NCBI GenBank assembly: GCA_963854735.1
Contig: OY978103.1
Coordinates: 1,302,001-1,366,000, forward strand
Source of the DNA: Marvania coccoides
Taxonomy: Eukaryota; Chlorophyta; Trebouxiophyceae; Chlorellales; Chlorellaceae
Length of the DNA: 64,000 nucleotides
Direction of reading: 5' to 3'
Under the pieces are notes generated by a model. That model searched no databases and was not told where the DNA came from. It saw only the letters and a list, made by a program, of their open reading frames with translations. Below are positions 9,068 to 19,555 of this stretch, one piece after another. A program made the position numbers and the translations under genes. Position 1 is the first letter of the stretch. Every line of letters begins with the position of its first letter.

Positions 9068-11645
9068 ATGAATGCCGGCAGTGTTGGCATCAACACGCTG
9101 CTGGGCCTCGGCATTTTGTCCTTCCTTTGCCACAGGCAGCGGCGGCGCCGGCAAAAAAGCAAAGCTGTCAACCCAAATGAGCAATGGCATTCCCACTTGG
9201 CCATCGTGGAAACCCTGTCTCACACAGTGCCCCTGATATTCCCTCTACAACCGGAAGCCCCTCTGCCGCTGGACGCCTGTCCATGCATTTTTGTGGACAC
9301 CCCTGAAGCCCTGGCAGAGGCGGCACTCGCTCTTTCCGCTGCCGCTCGAGTAGCTCTTGACGTTGAGCACCACTCCACGCACACCTACTTTGGGCAGACG
9401 TGCCTGCTGCAGCTGTCTACCGGCAAAGTGGACTACTTGGTCGACGGCATTGCCCTGAAAGACCACGTCGCTGCGTGCTTGGGGCAGAGCGTTCTGTCCA
9501 ACCCCGCCATCCAGAAGGTTGTGCACGGCGGAGGCAGCGACGTGGTGTGGTTGTTGCGCGACTTTAGGGTGCGATTGATCAATATTTTCGACACAGAAAA
9601 GGCTGCGCAGTCCCTGGGACTGGGCCAGCGATCGCTGCAGGTGAGCACTACTATTTCAATGTTTTCTTCTTCAATCTAAAGCGCATTCGCTTCACGCAAG
9701 CATCTGGTTTAATTTGAGCTTATTTCTACCACCATTCAATCATTTGCAGCACCTGCTCAATCTGTACTGCGGAGTTTCAGACCTGGACAAGACGCACCAA
9801 ACCGCGGACTGGCGGCAGCGCCCACTCCCTGCAGAACTGGCGCACTATGCGCGCTCAGACGTGCACTGGCTGCTGCAGCTGTGCGACTTGATGGGTAAAG
9901 AGCTGCTGCGGCATGGCGGAGAATGCCAACTGCCGTGTGCGCTGGCGCCAGACACCCCCCTGGGTCGCGCCGTGCACCGCTCCCAGGCGCTGAGTCTGTC
10001 TGAGCCCACGGCCACGCTGCCTCAGGTGGCGGCGTCTGCTGCAGCTGCCGGCATAATGAAAGCGCACCTTCAGACGGCATCTGTTGTAGCAACCGGCCTT
10101 GCTGGTGACGGTGAGGTGCAAGCTGTGCTGCAGCTGGGCAACAGGGTGCACGCGCTGTGCGAATGGAGGGACGCCGAGGCGAGAAGGCTGGACGACGCCC
10201 CACGCTGCGTTCTGCCGGATGCACCATTGCTAGCGCTGGCGGAGCAGCAGCCGGGCAGCGGGGCAGCGGTGCATACGCTGCTGGAGGAGCTGGACCGGTG
10301 TGGGGGTTTTGAGGGCTCGTGCCGAGGCCTGAGTGCAGCTGTGGGCGGTTGCGATTCCATCGTGACAGCGTTGAAAGCCCCTAAGGCTTGGAGCCACCCC
10401 GAGGTGCTGAACGTGGTGCGGCCACCAGGTCCCCTTGAAAAGACGGCCCTCAGGAAGCACGAAGACCCCGCGGCTTTCAGGGAGCGCCTGGGCGAGAGGT
10501 TTGGCGTTAAAAAAAAAGAGGTATACGAGAACTGCCGCATGTTCTCCCAGGAGGGCGAGCTGCTGTGCTTCACCGACAAAAAGCGCCTGCTGTGGTACCT
10601 GGCAAAGGGGCTGGCAGAGGAGGTGGAGCCCGGTGCGGAGCCGCTCACTGTGCGACTGAAATTCAAGCACAGGGACGCAGACCAGAAGCGGGGGGCGCAC
10701 AAGTTCTACTCTGCAGCACGTAAAAATCGCTGCGTGTCGTGCGGCCTTGAGAAGCACTACCTGCGGCACCGCATCGTGCCGGTGTGCTACCGCCAAGCGC
10801 TGCCCGTGGCGCTGAAGAGCCACCGCAGTCACGACGTGGTGCTCCTGTGCGTAGAATGCCACGAGAAAGCCCAGCGGGCGGCGGAGCGCACAAAACGAGA
10901 CATTGCGCTGGAGTTTGGCATTCCGCTGTTCCCTCCTCACCCAGCAGCCGCTGAAGAGGCGGCTCGAGAGCAGGATGAAGGCGAGGCGCGGCAGGAGGCG
11001 CAGGATGAGGGCACCAACGGTCATTCCCAGCCGGCAAACCTGAAGTGGAGTCCGCAGGTGGTCTCCAAGGCGGCAATTGCGTTGCGCCGCTCTGCAGATA
11101 AAATGCCTGCGACCAGGCGCGAGGAGCTGGAGCGAGAGGTGTCTCAGTTTGTGCGCGCATCCGAGCCCTGGCTGCGCCACCTTGCTGCAGACGGCGCTCC
11201 CTTTTCACCCGAAGAACTCTGGGCAGGGCTGCTGGCAGGGGTGGGTCGCGTCAAACGCAGGAAGATCATCAGGAGGTGGAAGGATCAGGGGATGGAGGGG
11301 ATTCCCGCGCCGCTGCTGGAGGAGCTGGAGGAGAACGGAGGAGGTGAGCAGGGCAGCAGCGAACACATGGGCAGCGAGGACGGAGAGGCGGCGGCAGAGG
11401 GTACTCACGCTGAGGAGGGAGCGGCTGGTCAGGGGCAGCGTGCATGGGTGGGGCACGCATGGCACGGGCATAAAGTAGTAGAGACTGTGGCTGCGGCGGG
11501 AGGAGACGAAGCACTTCTGACCGAACTTTGCGCCCGCTTCAGGCGTTCTTTTGTGGAGGAGCTGCGGCCGCGTTACCTGCCAGAAGGTTGGCAAGTGAGC
11601 CACCTGGCACCAAGAGCATTTGGCAGCCAGTCAGTGTTTGCGTAA
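9068..11645 (+). CDS. RRP6-like / EXD2-like 3'-5' exonuclease with C-terminal HNH-type Cys/His domain
   Basis: DEDDy 3'-5' exonuclease, probably acting on RNA. Two exons (9068-9640, 9750-11645; phase-0 intron) give about 822 aa. A hydrophobic N-terminal segment (INTLLGLGILSFL) followed by a basic cluster suggests a membrane anchor, as in EXD2 and plant RRP6-like 3. Exonuclease motifs are complete: DVE (about D98, E100), SDVVWLL (D158) and HYARSD (Y224, D228). The middle includes KKKEVYENCRMFSQEGELLCFTDKKR (around 10510-10580), then CVSCG, YLRHRIVPVCYRQ and LLCVECHEKA: two Cys pairs around a His, the layout of the HNH-type tail of EXD2. A Glu/Ala/Gly-rich C-terminus follows. TGTAA lies right after the stop. 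Whether the tail is a nuclease or only a Zn fold cannot be told by eye. Confidence 0.8.
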
Positions 11646-11776
11646 ATGTAAGAACATGAAATAAACGAGTTGAAACTTTTCAAACCGAAGTTTTCTTTCA
11701 GTTGCTAGATTGGGAGTGATTCCGGGAGCTCCATCTGCATCCATATTTGTTTATAAATGTTTCAATACTTGACGCA

Positions 11777-12834
11777 ATGCACAGGCAGCTCTCACGGATA
11801 CACAGACCTGGAGGTGGGTCTTTGATCGCAGTGCTCCTGTCCCTGCTGATATTCGGCTGGCTCGTCTCTCTCCGGGGACCAATTAAAGTGTATGGATTTA
11901 TCGCCCTACCAGCAGGTGACAATATCAGGTACATCCATCTCTGGTGACGAGCATCTCCATTCAAAAAGTTCGTTCCTCAAAGAATCTGATTGCCGCGCAG
12001 ATGGAGGTGGATACGAGTAGTGACAAAATTCCAGGTCAATGCGGAGGCGCGCCTTTCCTCACGCCTCCCTCGCTACGCCCCACCGCCAGCACTGCCGCCC
12101 ATTTTCGTGGTCTCTTTGCCAAGCGCCAGCGAACGTCGTGGCAGCGTGAAGCGCCAGATGGATGTCCAGAGGATTGATTTTCGGTGGTGGGACGCCGTCG
12201 ATGGTGCAAAAGCTATGCCAGAGGAGGAAATGCTGTGGTACCTGAGCGGTTGGCGATTGAAGCGACACCGCCGCAGCCGTCCAGGCAGCCACGCGTACCG
12301 CAAGATCGCCTGCGACCTGTCCCACCTGCGACTGATGCACGACATGATTGCTGCTGGGCGTGCTGTGCAAGTTGTGCTGGAGGACGACGCTCAATTCACA
12401 GGCAACGACTTTCTTTCAGACCTTAATGCCACGCTGCGCGCGCTGCCCGAGGACTGGGAGGTGCTGTGGCTGAACCACGGCCACCGAATACAGGAAAACT
12501 CGAATCTTTTGGCTGGTTGGGCGGGCGACGGTGTGCGCAGGTTCCTGGACAATTCGGGGACGGTGGGGATGGTCTATCGAAGATCGTTTGCCCTCAAGGT
12601 ACATTTTAGGCGGTTTGCATTGTATTAGAGCATTAAATCTATGTCTGACAACTATAATTTTCGCTGGAACAGGTGCTCAACGATGCGCAGCTGGGGAATA
12701 AGGAGATAGACAACCTCATGAATGACATGGGGCAGCTGGGGCGCGTCATGGCCTACGTTGCGGACCCACCGCTCGTGCAAGTGAACGATGCCAAGTTTGC
12801 CAGCCAAATTGACGTAGCCGAGGTCGGAAATTAA
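11777..12834 (+). CDS. Glycosyltransferase family 25 protein, type II membrane
   Basis: Probably a Golgi galactosyl- or glucosyltransferase of the GT25 fold (LPS glycosyltransferase / procollagen galactosyltransferase family). Three exons (11777-11928, 12001-12598, 12673-12834; phases 2 and 0) give about 303 aa. A basic N-terminus is followed by one signal anchor (LIAVLLSLLIFGWLVSL). GT25 hallmarks come in order: FVVSLPSASERR, RIDFRWWDAVDG, ACDLSHLRLMHDMI and VVLEDDAQF, whose Asp pair is the usual nucleotide-sugar/metal site, then WEVLWLNHG. Exon 3 closes with VLNDAQLGNKEIDNLM. The first intron is only 72 bp and its phase-2 donor (CAG/GTACAT) was chosen because it alone keeps frame. The ATG at 11757 lies in another frame. 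Acceptor unknown. Confidence 0.72.
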
Positions 12835-13209
12835 TACGGAAATTCGATTTTCAAAAACTGACCAACACTGGAGAAGAAATCCCAGGTCTGTCCGTCGGGG
12901 CACACTGTTTACCAGAGTTTCTTGTCTGATTGCGTTGAAAACATCCTGAAACATTACTTTTCGCAGTTTTTACTACGGGCTTCTATGTATTTTTTTGTGC
13001 CTGTTCTCTCTTGCCAGCCACGAATGGATGGCCCTGTGCCTTTTTTTCTTCTTTACTCCCTATTTCTAATAACCCTTATAATGTATGTATTTACTCATTT
13101 CATATTTACTCAGTATCTCCTGTTATTTCATTTCTTCTACATTGCTAAAGAAAAAGAAAATCATTCCTTTGCACACCACACACCGTACTCCTGCTACACA
13201 AATCGCTAG
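12835..13209. other. Convergent spacer, GT25 / RPN9
   Basis: T-rich 3' flanks. No gene seen. Confidence 0.45.
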
Positions 13210-14474
13210 CTATGCCGACATGGCCATCTCCACCACGCCGGCTGCCTCCTGCTCCAGCGTCACCGTCGCCGCCCCCACCTTGTCGGCCCACCCGGCCAGC
13301 TTCCCCCGCAGCGCCTCCACCTGCGGCATCGTCAGCACGCGGGGCGCCACCCAGGTGACGGCCACCGTGCCATCCACCTGGTCGATGCTGCCCTCGATGA
13401 GGTGCAGCGCCAGCGCCTTCATCAGCAGAAACTCAACGCCATCTGATGGCAGCTTGGTGCGCTCAGCCACCGCAGTCAGCGGGATCATGCGCTCCTCCGC
13501 GGGCAGGCTGTTCACCAGCTCCACCAGGCTGAGCACAGTGATCTTCTCCCTCAAGCGGCGTTCGTGTTCTACCAGCGCCGGCTGCGCGTTGAGCACCTTT
13601 GCGTGCTTGGCGCACAGGGCGTCGTACGCGTGGATGTCGCCGGAGTGGAAGCAGTCCAGGAGCTCGTAGAGCCATGCGTAGGATGAGGACTGCAGGGTGC
13701 CCATCTGCAACGAAAAAATGAGCAGAGAGAGGTTTGAATCAGCCACAAAATATATATAACGGAAATATTGTCCTCAATAAATTAACTTACAATGGGGTGC
13801 AGCAGCAGCTCGCCAAAGGCGTAGACGTCCTTGCCCAGCAGCGCCGCCAGCGACACGTCCACCGCCAGCGCCAGCCTAAAGTCTTCTGGCAGCGAGTCTT
13901 GCGACACAAACGCCAGGTAGAGCAACGCAGAGCGATAAAACTCTGCGTACTCCTTCTGGGCCTTGTGGTACTGCATGGCCACGTAGTGCACCGCTGCAGA
14001 CACCTGGGGGTCCACGTCCGCCAGTCCAGCCAGCTCTCCCTCCCCATCCTGCAGCAGTGTCTTGCACACGGCGGCGGCACCCACCACCAGCTGGTACTGC
14101 GCGATCTGCATGCGCAGGTACAGGATGGGCTGCGCGGTTTCGGGCTGCTTGGTCGCCTCCAGGTTTGCGATGACGTCCTGCAGGAAGGCCAGCCCCTCTG
14201 CGGGGGACTCCATCTGCTTGCTGGCTGCAACCGCAAAGAAGGCTAGCTTGAGAAGGTTGATCTTGTGGGCGAATCCCGCGATGAAGTTGTGGTAGAGGTC
14301 GATAAGGAAGCCGTCGGCCGCGAACGCGGGGTCCTCGGTGGCTTCCTCCAGGCGAATCGTGAGCTGGTGCCACAACTTCTTGTGATACAGCTCCCCGATC
14401 TCAGCCAGAACGGACGCATGGCCGGGCTTTTGACCCGCAGTGGACTCCACCCACTGCAAGTGCCTGTCTGCCAT
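13210..14474 (-). CDS. RPN9: 26S proteasome regulatory subunit RPN9 (PSMD13)
   Basis: Non-ATPase lid subunit of the 19S regulatory particle, needed for lid assembly with the other PCI subunits. Two exons (14474-13791, 13704-13210; phase-0 intron) give about 392 aa, the usual family length. The N-terminal half is helical-repeat sequence (IGELYHKKLWHQLTIRLEE, FYRSALLYLAFV). The C-terminal PCI winged-helix region includes WLYELLDCFHSGDIHAYDAL, LREKITVLSLVEL and VTWVAPRVLTMPQV, all typical of Rpn9/PSMD13. The start MADRHLQWVES follows a T-rich leader, with no competing in-frame ATG nearby. Confidence 0.92.
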
Positions 14475-14934
14475 TTTTTTGTTTGTTTGTTTGTTTGATC
14501 AAATCGAATTGAAAAAAAAAAGAGATCAACAGAACGAAAAGGCTGCGATGCGCGGTGTTCTTCCAAGCTTTTGCTTTGAAACGCTGCTTAGTGGCTGGTA
14601 TTTTTAATAAAATCGTTAAGAACAGCGAGCGCTTATTGCTCTGTCATGCTGCAAGAGGTTCCAGCCTCAGCCTGCAGGTTGTTTTAGGCAGTTGCTTTTG
14701 TGGCGCCACGAAAGATCTTCGTTCCTTCGATTCCCTGGCGCCCGCACGCTGCAGATGGCACCACGGGCCATCACCATCAGCCTCATGCGCTGGGCCAGGC
14801 ACGCATGGCACAGCAGTTGAAGAAAGGCGGCGGTCAAAATTTCATTAGTTACAAAATGATAATGCATAGCAAGAACAAGATTCATAAATAATAAAAAAAT
14901 ATTCAAATGAAGTAAACAAACGCGATACAGCATT
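14475..14934. other. Spacer between RPN9 promoter and the nucleoside-phosphorylase-like gene
   Basis: Contains the RPN9 upstream region. No conserved motif or separate gene can be supported. Confidence 0.4.
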
Positions 14935-16371
14935 TCAGTGCAAATAATGCCCATAAGTTAGTAGAACCAGATGCAGCGCCGCTGCCAACACAGCGCACGA
15001 CGAAAGGGCGCCAGCAGCAGCAGCAGATGCTGCAGAAGATGGAGGCCCTGGTGCCGGTGCCGGCGCTCCACCATCCGCAGAAACGCGAATGCTGCACTCT
15101 GCGGCGTTCTCGCCATTGGCAAGCTGGCACCGCGCGCGCAACATGTGCACTACCACCATGGAAGCGCTCTTGGATGCGTACAGAGTGGCCGGAGCAAGGT
15201 TCGCCTCCTCCCCTCCGCTGCCCTCTTCGACTGGCATCTCAATTTCGTCTCCCTGGAGCCACGTGCCGTTGCTGGCACGGTACACAGGCAGCATGTCCAT
15301 ATTAGAAGCCGCGCGTATAATGGCGTAGGGAATGGGCTTGCCGGTCAGGTTTTGGGCCCTGGCGAGGGCGCTGAGGAAGCCGATACCCTCCATCGCCGTT
15401 GCCAGCACGGTGGGCACAGTGGGATCATTGGCCACGGCATATCCCACCATGCCCCGCCCCTGCACATCCCAAGGCAGCCCCGACCACCACCACACGGAGC
15501 TCAGCTCGGCGCACTGGCTGGGGTTGAACACGGTGGGCGGCGCGGCAGCATCCCATGTCCAATTTACCTTTGCGCCAGCGGTGAAGTTGCCCCACCAGTA
15601 GTTGCTGTACATCTGGGCGGCGTCAGGCACGGGCCCCAAGTCCTTCATCGCCTCGTCAGCCACCGCGAGAAGCTCGGCCAACAAGGGCTCTGAATCCACA
15701 GGGGGTCGCACGTTACAGCCCCAGCCGGCGTACCCCGCGATGTATTCTCCCACGTAATCGACCATTTTGACGGGTTGGTCCGGACTGGAGGGCAGCGTGC
15801 ATACGTCAGGGTACCCCTTTGCAATTTCCGACCAACTCCCACTCTGGCAATCCCAGTTCAGCGCGTGCGAGGTGATGCACACGTCTCCGGGGCGGGTGAG
15901 GACACCCTGCTCGGCGGGGAGCTCGCACGAGTCCGGCGGGTTGAGCAGGCCGCCCAGGCGAGGGGAGAATCCGGCCGTACCCACGTAGAGCGCCTCTTTG
16001 ATGATGGTGGAGCACGCTAGGACCTGCGCCACGCATACTTCGGAGGTGGCAGGGCCCTACCCGGTAGTAATGAGGGCGACGGGAGTGCCAGCCACCACGC
16101 CGGTGGTGGTTCTGAAGCATAGCGGGAACGTGACAGTGCGGCTTTGTTGCAGCAGCTCGAGCACGGGGTAGTCCTCCCCCTTCCCGCCAAAGCTTGTGCC
16201 GGGGTTGGCGAAGAAGATGACCGTCACGTTGTTGCCCCCCAGCAGTTCCCTGCACAGGCCCGCGTCTTCTGCATAAGGCAGCGTCGCCGCCGACTGTGCT
16301 GCCGCCCCCAAGAGAAGCTGCGCAAGGGAGCACACTGCCACCAGCGCAAGCTGCACTCTGCATTCCTTCAT
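14935..16371 (-). pseudogene. Secreted nucleoside-phosphorylase-like gene interrupted by one in-frame TAG
   Basis: PNP/UDP-phosphorylase fold relative (purine nucleoside permease / bark-storage-protein group). Reading from ATG 16371 to the stop at 14935 is one frame of 479 codons broken only by a TAG at 16059-16057. The head is a signal peptide (VQLALVAVCSLAQLLLGAAA). The glycine loop reads VALITTG, then stop, then GPATSEVCVAQVLACS, so the stop replaces the residue between two conserved glycines. Downstream family marks remain intact: RPGDVCITSHALNWDC, MVGYAVAND, ATAMEGIGFLSAL and AIIRAASNMDMLP, the last resembling the base/catalytic Asp segment. The C-terminus (PAPAPGPP, then a small-residue site and LAAALHLVLLTYG) looks like a GPI-anchor signal. 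No intron in phase removes the stop without deleting the loop. Natural null allele, read-through or a base error are all possible. Confidence 0.7.
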
Positions 16372-17325
16372 CTCTGTTCAACGAAATTTCTGTTTCCAAC
16401 AGACGCAGAATAGCAAAGTGAGCAAATCTTTGAGATTAAATGATTATGAACCGAGCCACATGTATTTTTTGCCGACGCAGTGCACGAATACTGCTGAAAC
16501 CAGCAACAAATAACTTGTCTTTATAATAAAATACTATTTAATCGGCACCACCCTCCGTTCGTACAACGTGACCCACAGGGTTTAATCTCGAAGATTATTT
16601 GCCTGGGGGGGCACACTGGCTGGGTCTGTCAGTGTGCATGCGTGCATCGCACCCTCGGGACAGCAACATGTTTTTTTCTCCCACAGCCAAGCTAAGAATG
16701 ACCATCATTTTCTTCGAGGACACACCACCTCCCCCGGCCAGCACCGTTCACCCTTGTCCCACACGCCTTCTGTTCCTATAGAAACTCATCAAATACAGAT
16801 CAAACGTTTGCAAGCCAATTTATTATTACAAATTGTGTATGCCTCTACGGGCAAGCGCCAGAATATCTTGCACTGCCGCTCGCTCAAATGTCAATCGCTC
16901 AAAGTCAAAGAGGGTAAGGCTGGTCATAAATCAGCCTACGTGTATGTTTGCGCGCGCAGGCCACGTCGTACTACTTCGCCGTTTTCAAAGTCAGAACAGA
17001 AGAGTACAGAGGGCCGCGTCGTCATAAAAATGAAATAAAAAAAAGGGATGAGTAATGAGAAAATGGGGATAGAAAAAGAAGAGACTATGAGGGAGTTAGG
17101 ACAGGAGGAAAATTGATTCAAACAAAGTTTTGTTGAGGGTTGAAAGAAAAAAGATTCGTCTGCAGAAGAGAAGATAGATTTATGGAGCGAGAAAAAATAA
17201 ACAGAGAGCGAAGCAGAAAGAGCGAAAAAATGGGGGTTGTATAATGGGCATGCTGCACAATGAGCTGGGGTGTTGTGTTGGTGTAGAAGCTGACGGAGAG
17301 AGAACGGGAGCTAGCTTGTGTGTCG
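16372..17325. other. Intergenic spacer upstream of the nucleoside-phosphorylase-like gene
   Basis: About 950 bp holding that gene's promoter and the 3' flank of the IPUT1-like gene. Short reading frames are present but none has conserved features. No repeats noted. Confidence 0.45.
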
Positions 17326-19127
17326 CTATTCCAAGTTTTTGTCGGTTGGAGCAGACGAGTTTCCTTCTTGAGCTCCACACATAAACCACGCCCCTGCCAG
17401 CACCACAAAACACTGCACGCACGCCACGGCGGACAGGCCGCCCGCCACGGCGGACCCAATGATCTTGCCAGAGAAGGAAGAAACCCTGATGGATGTGGGG
17501 GGAAAAGCGAGATCACTCAGGCTAAAATGATGGACGCAAATAAATGTATAAATGCATTAAACTACTCACTCGAAGATGTCTGTCCACCACGGCAGCATGC
17601 CCACCGCCGTCATCACCACGCCCGCCCCCCAAAACGTCTCGCACCACGGCTTGCGCAGTTCCTCGTCGCGCTTGACCCCGGAGAACAGGAACCGCGGGGA
17701 GTTGGCTGCCGCACGGCGCTGCCCCCAGCTGTAGCACAGCCGCAGGTACTGCCCAAAGGCGGCGGTGGCCACCAGCAGCGCCCACTCGTTGAACAGAGCC
17801 CAACCCAGTCTGGACTGGATCTGAGGCGGCACCGCCCACTTGGCTGCCACAAACACCCCTACGCCGATGGCCGCCATGCCTGCTGCGCCCGCCAGCGCGC
17901 TGAACCCTAGGGGCAGCGTCACCTGGGGACGCTCTGCCGTGCGCAGGCTGCCCTTGCCGCAGCCCCCGCGGCACGCGTCCACCGCATTCCTGCAGCACTG
18001 TGCTCGCACCGCCATCAGCACCAGCGCCCAGGGGGCCAGCAGGCGCAGCATGAGCGAGACACCGCTGCTGCAGCCGGGGGCGTCACCGCCGCCCGCCGCG
18101 CGGGGCAGCTTCGCGCGCAGCACTTGCCACTGCTGCATGTTGTCTGCCGCGATCCAGCTGCTCCACCACAGCCAGGGCTTGAACGGCCCGAAGGTGTAGT
18201 GGATGACGCCAATCTTGTCAGGCGGCAGGTTCCAACGGTTGCTGTTGATGATGTACAGGCCCAGGTCGGCGTTGTACACCGTGGGGAGCCGTGCCAACAG
18301 CCGCCCGCCCGAGTCCTTCCACCCCGAGAACGCCGCGCTGAGGGACTTCCCAGCTGTGGGGTCGAACAGAGGCCCCGCCGGCAGCTCGCTAAAGTACTGA
18401 TTCAGGAAGCCCTGGTCGCCGCCGGTGTAGCTGGGGGTGGTGTGAATGCGCTGCATCATGTCCTGGAAGGTGTCTGCGTCGGGCTGCAGCACCATGACCC
18501 CAGAGTTGAAGCGCTCGGAGGCTCGGAGCACAGCGCACAGCGCGCCGTCGCATGTGAACAGCTCGTCCATGTTGCGTGCCGCGATGACGTCCGCATCCAG
18601 AAACACCAGGCGCTCGTACTGCGTGAGGTTGAAGATGAGCAGCTTGGTGTAGACCCCCCAGAAGCGCTCCGGGTACTTGGCGCCCCGGTTTTGGGTCCAC
18701 TGCCCGGGGTTGTGGATGGCTTGCGCGCGGTGCAGGCGCCACCCATCGCTGCGCAGGGTGGCTAGGTTGCTGGGGGACACGTCTCCAGCCACAATGGCCA
18801 CCAGGTCCCTGCAGGGAATTGAATTTGAGGGATGATTAGATGGGCGCGAAGGTGGGAGCGAGAGTGGCCGCCGCTGGACGCCGCCTACCTTTTTGTACCA
18901 GTTTCCCGCAGCGATTGGCCCAGCACCCGGAGCCCCAGCACAAAGTCATTGTTGTAAAGGAGCGACACGTAGGCGTGCTTGTGGCCCGGCTCCCCCAGGC
19001 CCTCCACGCCATCCTTGGACTTTGCAAGCTCGGCCAACCCAGAGATATCGCGGCCCAGGGCTTGATCACAGCCAAACAGCAGCAATATCGCCGCGAAAAT
19101 TAAATTGAAATTGAGACTTCCAGACAT
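17326..19127 (-). CDS. IPUT1: Inositol phosphorylceramide glucuronosyltransferase, GT8 (IPUT1/PGSIP6-like)
   Basis: Family role: in the Golgi, transfers glucuronate from UDP-GlcA to inositol phosphorylceramide, the first glycosylation step of GIPC sphingolipids. Three exons (19127-18889, 18808-17570, 17485-17326; both introns phase 2) give about 545 aa, close to plant IPUT1. A signal peptide (FNLIFAAILLLFGCDQALG) is followed by the GT8 domain: YVSLLYNNDFVLGLRVLGQSL, the DxD motif in FLDADVIAARNMDELF (about 151-153), FNSGVMVLQPD, GGDQGFLNQYF and HYTFGPFKPW. The C-terminal third has several hydrophobic segments (LLAPWALVLMAV, FSALAGAAGMAAIGVGVFVAA, EWALLVATAAFG and one helix in the last exon, AVACVQCFVVLAGAWFM), the membrane tail that separates IPUT1 from soluble glycogenin. 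It is divergent from the GT64 gene at 19556, which encodes the next enzyme of the pathway. Confidence 0.85.
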
Positions 19128-19555
19128 TTAAGCCCCCTCTCTGCCCTCCAAAGTTATACAGATGATGTATCAAGGGCCACAGTATGATTCATTCTCAGGG
19201 AACAACACGGCCATGCAAGTCAGACGCGTCTTAAATTTACAAAAGATTTATGCGAGCTGGAAAAAAACTCTAAACTGGCTGCGCCGGCGGCAGAGCGTGA
19301 TCATAAGTGAAATTTATTGAAATAAAAAAATATAATGGCCGTCAGCGGAGCAGAGAGAGGGGTTTCAAGCCTGCTGATTCAGCCCCCCCTTGTAATATAT
19401 ATAAGCTGACCCATTGTTTTTAGGCATTATTATTATCCCACCCAATGGCGATTGCTATGAATTTTATAATCGCCTCTTTCAAAATGGGCGAGCCCCCTTT
19501 TCGCATAATCTGAAATACAACTTTGGATTAGTTTTGTTTGCAAGTCGAGAACAAA
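19128..19555. promoter_or_regulatory. Shared intergenic region of the IPUT1-like / GMT1-like divergent pair
   Basis: 428 bp between two start codons on opposite strands. It contains TATATATAAG (about 19396-19405), a TATA-like site oriented toward the GT64 gene, about 150 bp before its ATG. Sharing of promoter elements is inference from spacing only. Confidence 0.45.

Noticed and set aside
11757..11776. ATG at 11757 as the GT25 start
   Set aside because: It is out of frame with the signal anchor; 11777 is in frame.
16057..16059. TAG as a sense codon from an alternative genetic code
   Set aside because: TAG ends the IPUT1-like, SOUL and orphan (34292) genes, so it is a stop here.
16020..16065. 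A short intron removing the amber stop
   Set aside because: Nearby GT/AG pairs give 23- or 37-nt introns that shift frame, or remove the conserved loop.
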